This document shows, in pieces, positions 54,301 to 63,918 of a stretch of 64,000 nucleotides of DNA. Position 1 is the first letter of the stretch. Each line of letters starts with the position of its first letter. Location: the NCBI GenBank assembly GCA_024362935.1, contig JANCRA010000014.1, forward strand, positions 1,321,001 to 1,385,000, given 5' to 3'. The translations under genes were made by a program, and so were the position numbers. The notes under the pieces are model-generated. The model was not told where the DNA came from, did no database searches, and saw nothing but the letters and a program-made list of their open reading frames with translations. Source of the DNA: Setophaga petechia. Lineage: Eukaryota > Chordata > Aves > Passeriformes > Parulidae.

Positions 54301-55589
54301 GTGCCGTGGCACCAGGTGGCAGCATCGTCCCGGCCACCGGCCCCGGTCCCGGCCGTCCTCGCAGCCCGCGCTGCTTCACCGGGAGCGTCCCCCGCCCGTC
54401 GGCGCGGGGTCCCGGCGGTCCCGGTGCAGCCGGGATGGAGACCCACGACCCCCGGGCAGGGCGAAGGGGTCGAGGAGTCCCCGCCCTCCCGGGAAACCGA
54501 GTTCTGGGCTTGGCAAGGAAGTGAAAATGTGCCGGTGACCCTGGTGGCACCACCTCGACCCTGCTGGGCAGCTGTGGGGCCCCTGCCCAGCATTGTCTGG
54601 CTGCCCTCGGTGTGAGTGACCAGCACGGGGATGGGGAAAAGGGATACGGGAGGAGGGCTGCGGGATGTGTCCCGTCCACAGCCAGGAGCTGAGCGGTGCT
54701 GGCAGGGCTGTCGCTGTCTCCAAGGACGTGTCGTGAGCGGGTGAGCGTCGGGCACGGGTGACCCGCGGCGCGGCCGGGCCGTGGCGGGGGCAGCGGCGCT
54801 CACTTGCCCGTCTGTCTGTCCGATCCCATCCGTCCTCCCCGCCACCCCGTCAGCCCGCATCAGTGTCAGGGCGAGGAGCGGCCCCGGCGGCGCTGGCCGG
54901 GGGTCCTGGCGGCCGCCCCCGCCCCTGCCAGCCGTGGCAGCCGAGCAGATGTTCCGTGCCACCGGCACCGCGCGGGGCTGGCGGACGTGATGGCTCTGAC
55001 AGGGCTCCAGCCCCGCTGCTGGGGACAGGCCTGACGGCGGGGACACCCGGTCCTGCACTGACAGCCCTGCCCCTGCAAACCGCGGCTCCCGGGATTTGGG
55101 GTCCCACAAATGTTGGCCAGCCCGGGACTGCCACTTCCCGTGCTGCTCTGGGTGCTGGGTCACCCGATTTTGGAGGGCTCCCCCTCCCATGACACCCCTG
55201 AGCTGCCCAGCAGTGCCAGTGTCACTCACGGGTGTGGGGACCAGCTGTACCCCACTGTGTGTGTGGGACAATGACATCCACAGTGAGGGGTGCAGCTGGA
55301 CCTGCCACGACCCCAGGGTGGCACAGCCGTGTCCCTCAGGTGTGGTGTGGTGCTGTGGGACCAGCTGTGACCCCAGCACAGTGCCGGGGGGGGCCAGGGC
55401 AGTGCCCAGGGGGGCAGAGGCAGCAGCTGGGAGTGCAGAGGTGCCACACGCCAGCACAGCCCCATAAAGCCACCGGAGCTTGGATTTTATATGGCAATAA
55501 AAGATAATGTCAGCTATAAAGTGCTAGAGCAGGTCCTGGCGTGCCGAGCTGGGGGGGCACAGAGGGGTGGGCAGCCCCCAGCTCCCCAG

Positions 55590-55725
55590 GGACCCCCCAG
55601 CAGGGCAATGTCCCACCCCAGCAGGGCAATGCAATGTCCCACCCCAGCAGGGCAATGATGTCCCACCCCAGCAGGGCAATGTCCCACCCCAGCAGGGCAA
55701 TGTCCCACCCCAGCAGGGCAGTGCC
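55590..55725. repeat. 21-bp minisatellite
   Basis: About six copies of TGTCCCACCCCAGCAGGGCA(A), with small insertions such as GCAA and TGA between copies. Confidence 0.93.
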
Positions 55726-55769
55726 TCCTCGGGGTGAGCGGGTCCCCAGCTGGGGGACACCCCCAGCGC

Positions 55770-55990
55770 TGTCACGGGCTGAGATTACAGTCAATGCATT
55801 AAAGCTGCTGCTTTGGGGGGTTGTTGTTGTTGTTTTAAGGGTTTTATTGGGTGATGCTGGGCCGGGCCTGGCAGGCCCTAATGAAGGAGATTGATGGCTT
55901 AATCGCCTGCAGCCATTACGGGGTAATTGAATGGTTGTGTACATATGATCCCACCATCAATGGTGATGTGGCTGCAAGAGAAGTGCCTGG
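55770..55990. other. AT-richer unique segment, candidate conserved non-coding element
   Basis: Contains GATTACAGTCAATGCATTAA, GGCTTAATCGCCTGCAGCC, TACGGGGTAATTGAATGG and an inverted repeat CACCAT-CA-ATGGTG at 55952-55965. No open frame or transposon signature. Stands out against GC-rich flanks. Confidence 0.35.
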
Positions 55991-56379
55991 AGCTGGGGGG
56001 ACACACAAAGCCCCCCCTGCACCCCGAGGGATGCAGCGTGGGGGGAGCAGAGCCCACAGCCTCGGGATCCCATCCATCCCCACGGTCCTGGCTGTGCTGG
56101 TGTCCCTGCAGGTCCCCAGGTTCATCCAGTGCCACCAGGTCACCCCACCTCATCCAGCTCAGCTCCCACACAGGCCACTGTGACCAGGTGCTTTAACGAT
56201 GCTTTTAATTAACAGGCCCAGCGATAGGGATGAACAGCAGCGTGGGAGTGGAGCTGGGAGCAGGAGGGTCCAGCAGGGATGGCAGCCCCAAACCGGGGTC
56301 ACCCCTGACCCCCCTCCCTGTGGGAATCCCCCAGGAGCAAACCTGGCACAGCCCCAGGCAGGTCCCTGCCGAGGTGTGA

Positions 56380-56680
56380 GTCAAACTGCTCGTTCTGTGT
56401 GTGACAGCCAGGTGTTTTACAGTATTTGCTACCTGTGATCATCCATCACAGCAATCGATAGCGTTCCTGCAGAGTTTTATTAATGATCTTGTCACCGGGC
56501 TGGTGCGGGGTGCCCGGGGTTGTCGAGAATGATAGATCATTAAGAGCTTTTGCTGCTATTTATTCTCCAGTGACCTTGTCTCTCTCCATTGTTGCTTGCT
56601 TAAGAGTTATGAATGCGAGACATGATAATTTGATATTGATCTATTTGGTAAGTTAAAAAATTTACTGCATCGTTGATGTT
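56380..56680. other. AT-rich unique segment, strong candidate conserved non-coding element
   Basis: Dense in homeodomain-like cores (TTTTATTAATGATCTTG, GATAATTTGATATTGATC, GCAATCGATAGCG) with a perfect inverted repeat AATGAT-AG-ATCATT at 56528-56541. No repeat family or coding potential. Located about 3.1-3.4 kb upstream of the CDH15 start and 0.7-1.0 kb downstream of the putative ACSF3 polyA site. Confidence 0.4.
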
Positions 56681-57401
56681 TTAACAAAGGATGGGCTCGG
56701 GCCCTCCCGCTGCTGCTGTGGGCTGCACACGTGTGTGTCCCTGTGCCTGCCACGTGGGACAGACAGACAGACACTGAGAGGTGCCTCAGGAGCTCTGGGT
56801 GTCCCTCGTGTCCCCATCTCAAGCCCTTTTGAGCCTGAAGTACAGAAATCCAGGAGATGCCACTGTGGGCAGGGTGTAGGGATGGACAGAGCAGGTCCAT
56901 GGCCAGACCCCTGTGCAGTGGGCTGGAGAAATCCTGTCCCAATCCACATCCCCTTCCCCTTTTTCCCAGCCCCACTCTCATCCCAGCCCCTCCTTGCCCA
57001 GTCTTCCCAGCACCATGTGCCTGCCATGGTCCCCTCCATGGTCCTCTCACATCTCCTCCCAGATTTTGGGGCTCTCGTGACTCTAACAAAGGAATCCCTG
57101 TAATTACTCATGCTCCTTGTTCCTCCTGCCCTCCCTGGTGCTTCCAGAGCCCCATCAGCTGCTGGGAAAGCTGGGGCTGATTGTCCCCCCTCAGCACAGG
57201 ACCAGAGCAGATGGACCCACTGGATGGGGGCTGCTGTGCCCCACTGGCACCATTGCCCCCCTGGGGCTGGCAGCTCATGTGTGGAGTCAAACAGGACAAA
57301 ATTCCACGCTGAAATGTGGGATTCATCAATAGTGCACTGGGGTCACTTGGTGGTGGCAGATGAACTGGATAACACAGTCAGTATTAATGTGTGATTTTAG
57401 A

Positions 57402-57414
57402 TTTATTCTTTATT
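57402..57414 (-). terminator. ACSF3: Putative ACSF3 polyadenylation signals
   Basis: Two AATAAA hexamers on the minus strand (57407-57402 and 57414-57409), about 410 bp after the ACSF3 stop. They are the first such signals found downstream, with a CR1 between them and the stop. Confidence 0.55.
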
Positions 57415-57417
57415 TCT

Positions 57418-57630
57418 GCTGGGAAATCATTCCCTGTGAGGGTGGGGAGGTCCTGGGACACGTGCCCAGAGCAGCTGTGGCTGCCCCTGGATCCCTGGAA
57501 GTGTCCAAGGTTGGACAGGGCTGGGAGCACCCTGGGACAGTGGGAGGTGTCCCTGCCCATGGCAGGGGGTGGCACTGGATGCACTTTAATGTCCCTTCCA
57601 ACCCAAACCATTCTGTGATCCTGTGATTGC
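57418..57630 (+). mobile_element. CR1 LINE 3' end within the probable ACSF3 3'UTR
   Basis: GAAATCATTCCCTGTGAGGG, GCTGTGGCTGCCCCTGGATC, GGGACAGTGGGAGGTGTCCC and CCAAACCATTCTGTGATCCT, ending with an octamer-like GTGATCCTGTGATTG. Opposite in orientation to ACSF3. Confidence 0.93.
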
Positions 57631-57824
57631 TGCAAAGGGCTCCCCACAAGGAAACCCCAACTCTGCAGCTCTGGCTCAGCTCAGCCAGGAGGGACAAACC
57701 CGACTTTTACTGGACATTCATCAAGGGCCAGGCTGCAGTGAGCCCAGAGCTGCCAGGGATGATCCCCTGGCTCTCCTCAGGGGCACAGTGCCCTGGATCA
57801 GGGCCAAGCCCCCCCAGGTGGGCC

Positions 57825-57942
57825 CTAGTCTGGGTAAAAGCGTTTCAGCAGCTCCTTCTTGTTGACTTTGCCCATCTGGTTGCGCGGGATCTCCTCCACC
57901 ACGATCAGCTCCGTGGGGATGGCGTAGGGAGCCATGGTGTCC
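57825..57942 (-). CDS. ACSF3: ACSF3 last coding exon with stop
   Basis: Acceptor GGTGTTCCAG|GGACACC. Encodes [20 protein letters not shown] and the A10 motif [18 protein letters not shown], then TAG at 57827-57825. Confidence 0.93.
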
Positions 57943-60553
57943 CTGGAACACCAAACGGGGCTGGCACAGCTGGGCAGGACCAGCTGAGCCTTCCCAGGAG
58001 CACCCACAGCCCAACCAGCCCCAGCTGGGACCCCCACCCACGCCCCAGGAGCCCATTTGAGCTCAGTGCCCCGGAGATGTGCTGGGGTGTTTGATGTTTG
58101 TTCCCAGCCTGTCTCTGCAGGGAGCAGCTCAGCCCTGGGGACCCCTCGGCTGGATCGGTGATGTCCCCAGGGCAGGGACAGTGCTGTGAGGAGTGCAGGG
58201 CCCCAGGTGCTCGTGGTGCCAGCCCCGAGGGCCCGCAGGTGAGTCCCTCCGGGGATGGGTGACCGATCAGCGATCACAGCGAGTGCAGGGGGGGCTCTCC
58301 TGCCTTCTGCTGCCCGTGTGTCACCAACCCGCGGCCGTGCCCGGCTCCGGCAGCGCCTGGCACTGGCTCCGAGGCGAGATGCCAAGGCTGCCGAGCCCCC
58401 GGAGCCCCGGCCCGGCCTCCTCCCCCCGCCACCGCCACCAGCGCCCGGCCAGATGGAGCCGCTAACTCGGGATGGCGCCTGTCGCCGCGGAGCACCGGCG
58501 AGGGAGAGAGCCGCAAAATGAATCACTCTGAAGAGGGACATGTGTCTCCTGCCAGGGAGTGCGACAACAGGGGCCCAGCCAGCCTAAGTGACATAAAAAA
58601 TAAAGGGGAGAGACAGGGCGAGAGGGAGAGGCGGGGGCGGGCTGGGCAGGGAGCGCAGCCGGACCCTGCGGGGGAATCGCGTTCAAGGGCACCAGAGCCA
58701 CGTCCGTGTCACAGAGCTGGGGACAGCCACGTCCCTGTCACAGGGCTGGGGACAGCCACGTCCGTGTCACAGGGCCGGGGACAGCCACATCCCTGTCCCA
58801 GGGCTGGGGACAGCCACGGGAAGAGCCGTGCAGGGAACACGCTGGGAGGGGGGGCTGGGCAAAGCCCCCTGCCCAGCACCAGGGACCCCCAGAACAGCCT
58901 GGGGGATCCCCAAGGCCGCAGTAGGGCATGGAGGGATCTCCTGGCTGGATCTCCAATGTCCCTGGCATGAGATTTAGGGATGAGCAGCCACCTAAGGCAT
59001 AGTGAGCATCCCTCCTGTGAGGAAAAGCTGAGATGGGCTTGTTCAGGTGGGAAAAGAGGAGACTTTTTATGAGAACTTTTTACAGGGTCTTGTCTGGAGT
59101 GCTTGGACAAGGGGGAATGGCTACAAACTGCCAAAGGGCAGGGATGGATGGGATATTGGGAAGTAATTCTTCCCTGGGAGGATGAAGAGGCCCTGGCACA
59201 GGGTGCCTAGAGAAGCTGTAGATGCCATGGAAGTGCCCAGGGCCAGGCTGGACAGGGCTTGGAGCACCCTGGGACAGTGAAGGTGTCCCTGCTCATGGAA
59301 GGGGTGGCACTGGATGAGCCTTATGATCCCTTCCCACCCAAACCATTCCATGACTCTGTAATCCTGTCCATGAGGACACTGCTGGCTCTGAGCCTGCTCT
59401 CCCTGTCCCCTCCTGGGGTTTTACCTGGCCCAGTCCTTGAGGTCCCTCACGGAGAGCATCTGGCCCTGGCGCAGCTTCACCACGGCGCTGACCCGCTGTC
59501 CCCACACCACGTCCGGGGGCCCGATCACTGCCACGTCTGTGGGACAGCAGGGACCCTCAGGGACCTGAGCAGCTCCTGGGGCACAGCTGGGCACAGCAGG
59601 GCTCAGGTGTGAGGAGGAGGGAAATGCCAAGGGGTGTCAGCACAGGAAAACACCGTGGGCTGCTGTGCTGACACAAGGACAGAGATTTCACTGTGGGAAA
59701 GGCAGGAAGCTCCACGGTTTGAGAATCTGGAGTCAGGGGGAGGAAGATGATGTACAGAGCAGTGTGGAGTGGGGGCACCACTTCTGACCCCTTGCACGGG
59801 GTCATGGACAAGGGCAGGGCAGGTTTAACTGCAGCCTCATGCCCAAAATCAGACAGGAGCTGCTGCTGACAGCTGTGGCTCTGGGACAGCAGAACTGTGG
59901 GGTTCAAACTTCCCCTTGTGGGAGGGGGCTGCAGGCACTGGCAGGGCTGTGCAGGGCAGTGTCCCCCCTGGTCAGGGAGCAGGAGGGCAGGGCAGAGCAG
60001 TGTCCCCTGTGGGCAGGGAACAGGAGGGCAGGGCAGTGTCCCCTGTGGGCAGGGAGCAGGAGGCTGGGCAGTGTCCCCTGTGGGCAGGGAGGGCAGGGCA
60101 GAGCAGTGTGCCCTGTGGGCAGGGAGCAGGAGGGCAGAGCAGGGCAGTGTGCCCTGTGGGCAGGGAGGGCAGGGCAGTGTCCCCCTGGGCAGGGAGCAGG
60201 AGAGCAGGGCTGGGCAGGGCAGTGTGCCCTGTGGGCAGGGAGCAGGAGGGCAGGGCAGTGTCCCCTGTGGGCAGGGAGGGCAGAGCAGTGTTCCCCTGGG
60301 CAGGAGGGCAGAGCAGTGTCCCCTGTGGGCAGGGAGCAGGGCAGGGCAGTGTGCCCTGTGAGCAGGAGGGCAGGGCCGTGTCCCCCCCGGGCAGGCAGCA
60401 GGGGCAGCACACACACACCTGTGATGTCGGGGTGTGCCAGCAGCTGCCGCTCCACCTCCAGCGCGCTGACCTTGAACCCCCCGTTCTTGATGATGTCCAC
60501 GGAGGTGCGGCCCTTGATCCAGTACACCCCGTCCTTGTAGGCTGCTGTGTCTC
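57825..60553 (-). CDS. ACSF3: ACSF3, acyl-CoA synthetase family member 3, C-terminal part (last three coding exons)
   Basis: Mitochondrial malonyl-CoA synthetase of the ANL adenylating family. It makes malonyl-CoA from malonate for mitochondrial fatty-acid synthesis and malonate clearance. Three exons in consistent phase give the last 121 residues. [20 protein letters not shown] is the A7/A8 region with hinge Asp and [34 protein letters not shown] holds the A10 lysine that contacts the acyl-adenylate. The protein ends RFYPD. Human ACSF3 is 576 aa, so about four fifths of the protein is upstream, beyond the right edge. No further exon was found between 60554 and 64000. Orientation and position upstream of CDH15 match human. 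The gene is partial because of the window, not broken. Confidence 0.92.
58695..58820. repeat. 32-bp minisatellite in ACSF3 intron
   Basis: Four copies containing CAGGGCTGGGGACAGCCACG followed by TCCCTGT(C)CA. The last copy diverges. Confidence 0.9.
59095..59368 (+). mobile_element. CR1 LINE 3' end in ACSF3 intron
   Basis: GGACAAGGGGGAATGGCTAC, GATGGATGGGATATTGGGAA, CACCCTGGGACAGTGAAGGT and CCAAACCATTCCATGACTCT. Confidence 0.93.
59425..59536 (-). CDS. ACSF3: ACSF3 penultimate coding exon
   Basis: Acceptor TGTCCCACAG|ACGTGG and donor GCCAG|GTAAAA. Encodes [20 protein letters not shown] and [16 protein letters not shown], in the C-terminal subdomain. Confidence 0.93.
59960..60400. repeat. Purine-rich minisatellite abutting an ACSF3 exon
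   Basis: About twelve variable copies of a 20-40 bp unit built from GGGCAGGGAGCAGGAGGGCA and GGGCAGTGTCCCCTGTG. It ends roughly 17 bp from the donor of the exon at 60419, which on the transcribed strand is preceded by a CA-rich stretch. Confidence 0.92.
60419..60553 (-). CDS. ACSF3: ACSF3 third-from-last coding exon
   Basis: Acceptor TGTTTTCCAG|GAGACA and donor ATCACAG|GTGTGT. Encodes [20 protein letters not shown] and [20 protein letters not shown], the hinge region of ANL enzymes. Confidence 0.94.
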
Positions 60554-60674
60554 CTGGAAAACACACAGCTCCATCACAGGCTGCTCCCTCTGCCCCCCTC
60601 GGCCTCTCCTGGCACGGGGCTGTGCCACTGTCCTGGTGCTGCAAGGGGGAACGGGCTCCCACTGCCACGAGGCA

Positions 60675-60897
60675 GGGCTGGGTGGATATCGGGAAGGAAT
60701 CCTGCCCTGGGAGGATTCCCAGAGAAGCTGTGGCTGCCCCTGGATCCCTGGAAGTGTCCATGGCCAGGTTGGACAGGCTTGGCTGCCCCTGGATCCCTGG
60801 AAGTGTCCATGGCCAGCTTGGAGCCACCTGGGATAGTGGAAAATGGAGTGAGAGGAGCTTTAAGGTCCTTCCAAATGAAACCATTCTGTGATTTTAC
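60675..60897 (+). mobile_element. CR1 LINE 3' end with an internal 59-bp direct duplication
   Basis: GTGGATATCGGGAAGGAATC opens the copy. The block GGCTGCCCCTGGATCCCTGG AAGTGTCCATGGCCAG occurs twice in a row (60730 and 60782), so the element has duplicated internally. Ends near CCATTCTGTGATTTTAC. Confidence 0.9.
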
Positions 60898-62032
60898 AGA
60901 AGCAAAAGGTGGGGAATGGCACTGGGAAAATGAGCCTGTCCTGAGCAAGATGTTTGGTCCAACCTGTCCTTCCCACAGGTGTGACCCCATAATCAGCCCA
61001 GCCCAGGTACCACAGGAGGTGCCAGCAGTGGTGCAGTTTTCACACCCCATTTCCAGCTCACCTCTGGCACTGTGCTGCAGCAAAGGCCCAGAGATTTGAA
61101 CTGTCAGGGCAAGGAAACATCAGAATCAGCGCTGAAAATCCAGCCTGCTCCCCAGAAGAGCTGTGTCCCTGCTCAGGTGGCACCTGCCAAAATCCTGAGC
61201 AGCTCAGCTCAGCCAGGGAATGATTGATTGCTCCTGTATTTGCCTGCCCCTTGGCACTCCGTGGATGCTGAAGGCTGTCTGGAATGTTCTGAAGTTGGGG
61301 AAAGTTTGGAACTGGGGCTCTCGGGGTGTTTGGAGTGGGGAGGAAGTCGTGGCTGCTGTGCTGAGCTGCCTCCTGCACCCTGATCCCGTGGTGTGTGAGT
61401 GACACACGGTGGGACAGGGGACAGTAATGAAACGGTGGCACTGGGAGAGGCAGGAGCTGCTTATTCACACAGAGAAGATGGGGAGAGGAGAGGGAATTCA
61501 GCCCTGCTTCAGTGGCACACAGTCCCATGTCACTCTGTGGGATGTCAGCACAGGAAACCAGGCTCATGTGCTTTCCCTCTGCCCTATGGGGTGAGTGATC
61601 CCTGACAGTTCTGCTCCCCTCCCACCCCTGTGCTGCCCACCCAGATCCCTGCATGGCACTGCAGCACAGCACAGCAGGGATCTGGCACATTATTGTGAGT
61701 GCTGGGAGCTGCTGGGACCAGCTCTGTAATTCCCCATCTCCTCCTTTCCATCCAGCACCAGGCCTGGCTGTCACTGCCCACGCTGACAGTGCCCCGGGGA
61801 TGCCATCCCCTGAGGACAGCCCTGCTACCCTGTGCCCTGCACCAGCTGCTGCCAGCCCAGCACATCGGGCAGCCTGAGCAGGGGCACTCAGCACTCCCTG
61901 CCTCCCCAGCCAGCAGGGAATTCCAGACCTCTTCAAAGGATGCTGAATTCACTCAACGACTGTCCCCAGCAGAGCTGGGTGTCACCTCCACAGTGGTGCT
62001 GCCCTGAGAGCCACACAAGGACTGTGCCTGTC

Positions 62033-62440
62033 CTCCTGGGGGTCACAGGTGAGTCCCTGCCCCATGAGCCACCAGTGCCTGTCCTCTTGGGGGTCATAAA
62101 TGAGTCCTTGCCCCATGGGCCCAGCAGTGCCTGTCCTAAGAGGGGTCATAGGTGAGTCCCTTACCCCATGACCCCACCAGTGCTTGTCCTCTCAGGGGTC
62201 ACAGGTGAGTCCCTGCCTCATGAACCCAGCTGTCCCTGTCCTCCTGAGGGCCATAAATGAGTCCTTGCTCCATGGGCCCAGCAGTGCCTGTCCTCCTGGG
62301 GGTCACAGGTGAGTTCCTGCCCCATGAGCCACTAGTACCTGTCCTAACAGGGCTCACAGGTGAGTCTCTGTCCCATTAGCCCAGCAGTGCCTGTGTTTCT
62401 GGGGGTCACAGGTGAATCCCTGCCCCATGAGCCCCCCATT
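62033..62440. repeat. 51-bp minisatellite, about eight units
   Basis: Units contain GGGGGTCACAGGTGAGTCCC, TGCCCCATGAGCC and CAGTGCCTGTCC. Two variants, CACAGGTGAG and CATAAATGAG, are intermixed. Confidence 0.93.
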
Positions 62441-62871
62441 CCTGGTGGGCAGCTGCTGGTGCTGTGTCCCATCCATCCCCCAGCTGCTCCATCCAGCAGG
62501 ATGCAGCTCAGAACCACAATCAATATTCCCTGCCCTGGGCCAGCTGCACCAGAAAGGGAATTTTGGCTGATGAGAGCAGGGTCTGACACGCCCTGTCCTG
62601 CTCTGCCTGCCTGGGGCAGTGCACCCAGCTCCTGTCAGCACACAGAGCTGTGGCAGCAGCACCTCGTGGCACGTGGGGCCGTGGGATTGCTGCTCCCTGG
62701 CAGCAGCCGTCACTGCTACCTTTGGATTTGTTTCAAGATGCTCAGTGGGCATCTGTTCTGTGAAATGTTAAAGGCTCTGCTGAGCTGCATACTGAGCAGG
62801 CTCTGTGCTGGTGGGGGCTGCCCTTTGCTGGAGTTACAGGCAGTTCTAGATATATTTATCCAGTTAAAAAC

Positions 62872-63066
62872 GTAGAATTAGGGGAAGGTTTGGGTTGGAG
62901 GGACTATAAAACTCATCTTGTTCCACACCTACCATGGGCACAACAGCTTCTACTATCCCAGGGTGCTCCAAGCCCTGTCCAGCCTGGCCCTGGGCACTGC
63001 CAGGGATCAGGGGCAGCCACAGCATCTCTGGATAACCTGCTTCAGTCTTCACCACCCTCCCAGGGA
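62872..63066 (-). mobile_element. CR1 LINE 3' end, reverse orientation
   Basis: GTAGAATTAGGGGAAGGTTT, GGTTGGAGGGACTATAAAAC, CTCCAAGCCCTGTCCAGCCT and CAGGGATCAGGGGCAGCCAC are the reverse complement of the CR1 order. Confidence 0.92.
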
Positions 63067-63562
63067 GACGCAGAAGGAGACACAGGCAATGCAGACCAGC
63101 ATTTCCCAGCTCAAACTGCAGAGATTTCTGCCATGAGGCTCCTCAGGTTGCAAAATCCTCACTGCAAACACAAAGGGGCCCTTGGGACTCTGCTGCAGTT
63201 TGAGCACCTCCTTCACTGAGTGCTGAGACCTCGTGGGCACCAAGAGGCTGCTGGAGCTGCTTCCCAGGCATGGAGAACAAGGAGCCCCTTTGCTCCTCGA
63301 GCTGAGCTGCAGGACCAAACCCTCACCTGTGTCAACACCCTCTCCCACAGGGTGGTTTGTTCCTGGCAAACACAGCACAATTCCCACAGCAAAGGGACAG
63401 CCAGCTATTGACCCAGGGAACACTTTGGCTCCAGAAAGGAAACACTGAGTGGCTTTGGGGAGCTCTAAGAGAGCTGAAGTATGCACAAAAATGACTTTTT
63501 AGGTAAATCAGGTGACTTCAGCCTGGTCTAGACAGAGGGTCAGGAATGTTCTAGGAGGTGCT

Positions 63563-63622
63563 GGACAAACAGGGACAGTGCTGGACAAACAGGGACAGTG
63601 CTGGACAAACAGGGACAGTGCT
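63563..63622. repeat. 20-bp tandem repeat, three copies
   Basis: Three exact copies of GTGCTGGACAAACAGGGACA. The clean identity suggests a recent expansion. Confidence 0.95.
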
Positions 63623-63851
63623 GGCCTTGCACTGGGGCTCTGTGGGTCCAGGACTCCAACCCTGCACAGGGTGATGAGGAGAGGGCAGCCCCAGGAGGAG
63701 CCCACCCCAGGCTCACCATCCTGCCCTGGGGCACGGGTGTCCCTCGGGAGCCTGGGAGGTGTTTGCTAACAGGTGTCACCAGCTTGGTGGCAGTGACAGC
63801 ACAGACGTGCCAGCCGGGGCTGGCCCGGAGCAGGCAGTGCCACCGTGATTT

Positions 63852-63918
63852 ACAAACTGTCACTGAACTGTCACTGAACTGTCACTGAACTGTCACTGAA
63901 CTGTCACTGAACTGTCAC
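63852..63918. repeat. 11-bp tandem repeat, about six copies
   Basis: ACTGTCACTGA repeated without change, ending at CTGTCACCAGG. Recent expansion in an ACSF3 intron. Confidence 0.95.

Larger units (their letters stand above)
53328..57401. other. CDH15-ACSF3 intergenic interval (about 4.1 kb)
   Basis: First 1.3 kb: CpG-rich CDH15 upstream region full of minisatellites. Then unique GC-rich sequence to about 55.5 kb, a 21-bp minisatellite, and AT-richer segments at 55.77-55.99 and 56.38-56.68 kb. No coding exon was recognised. Frames of up to 697 codons here are repeat-driven. Confidence 0.75.
57943..59424 (-). other. ACSF3: ACSF3 last intron (1.48 kb)
   Basis: Holds a CpG-richer patch at about 58.33-58.52 kb, a minisatellite at about 58.70-58.82 kb and a CR1 copy at about 59.10-59.37 kb. 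No exon was seen. Confidence 0.8.

Noticed and set aside
53273..55457. Minus-strand frames of 697 and 468 codons upstream of CDH15, and a 344-codon + strand frame over the same repeats
   Set aside because: All run through tandem repeats with unit lengths divisible by three in very GC-rich DNA. The translations are low-complexity Arg/Pro/Gly with no recognisable domain, and are out of frame with CDH15 exon 1.
62033..62440. CRISPR-like regular repeat array
   Set aside because: Units are directly adjacent with no unique spacers, in a vertebrate intron: a minisatellite.
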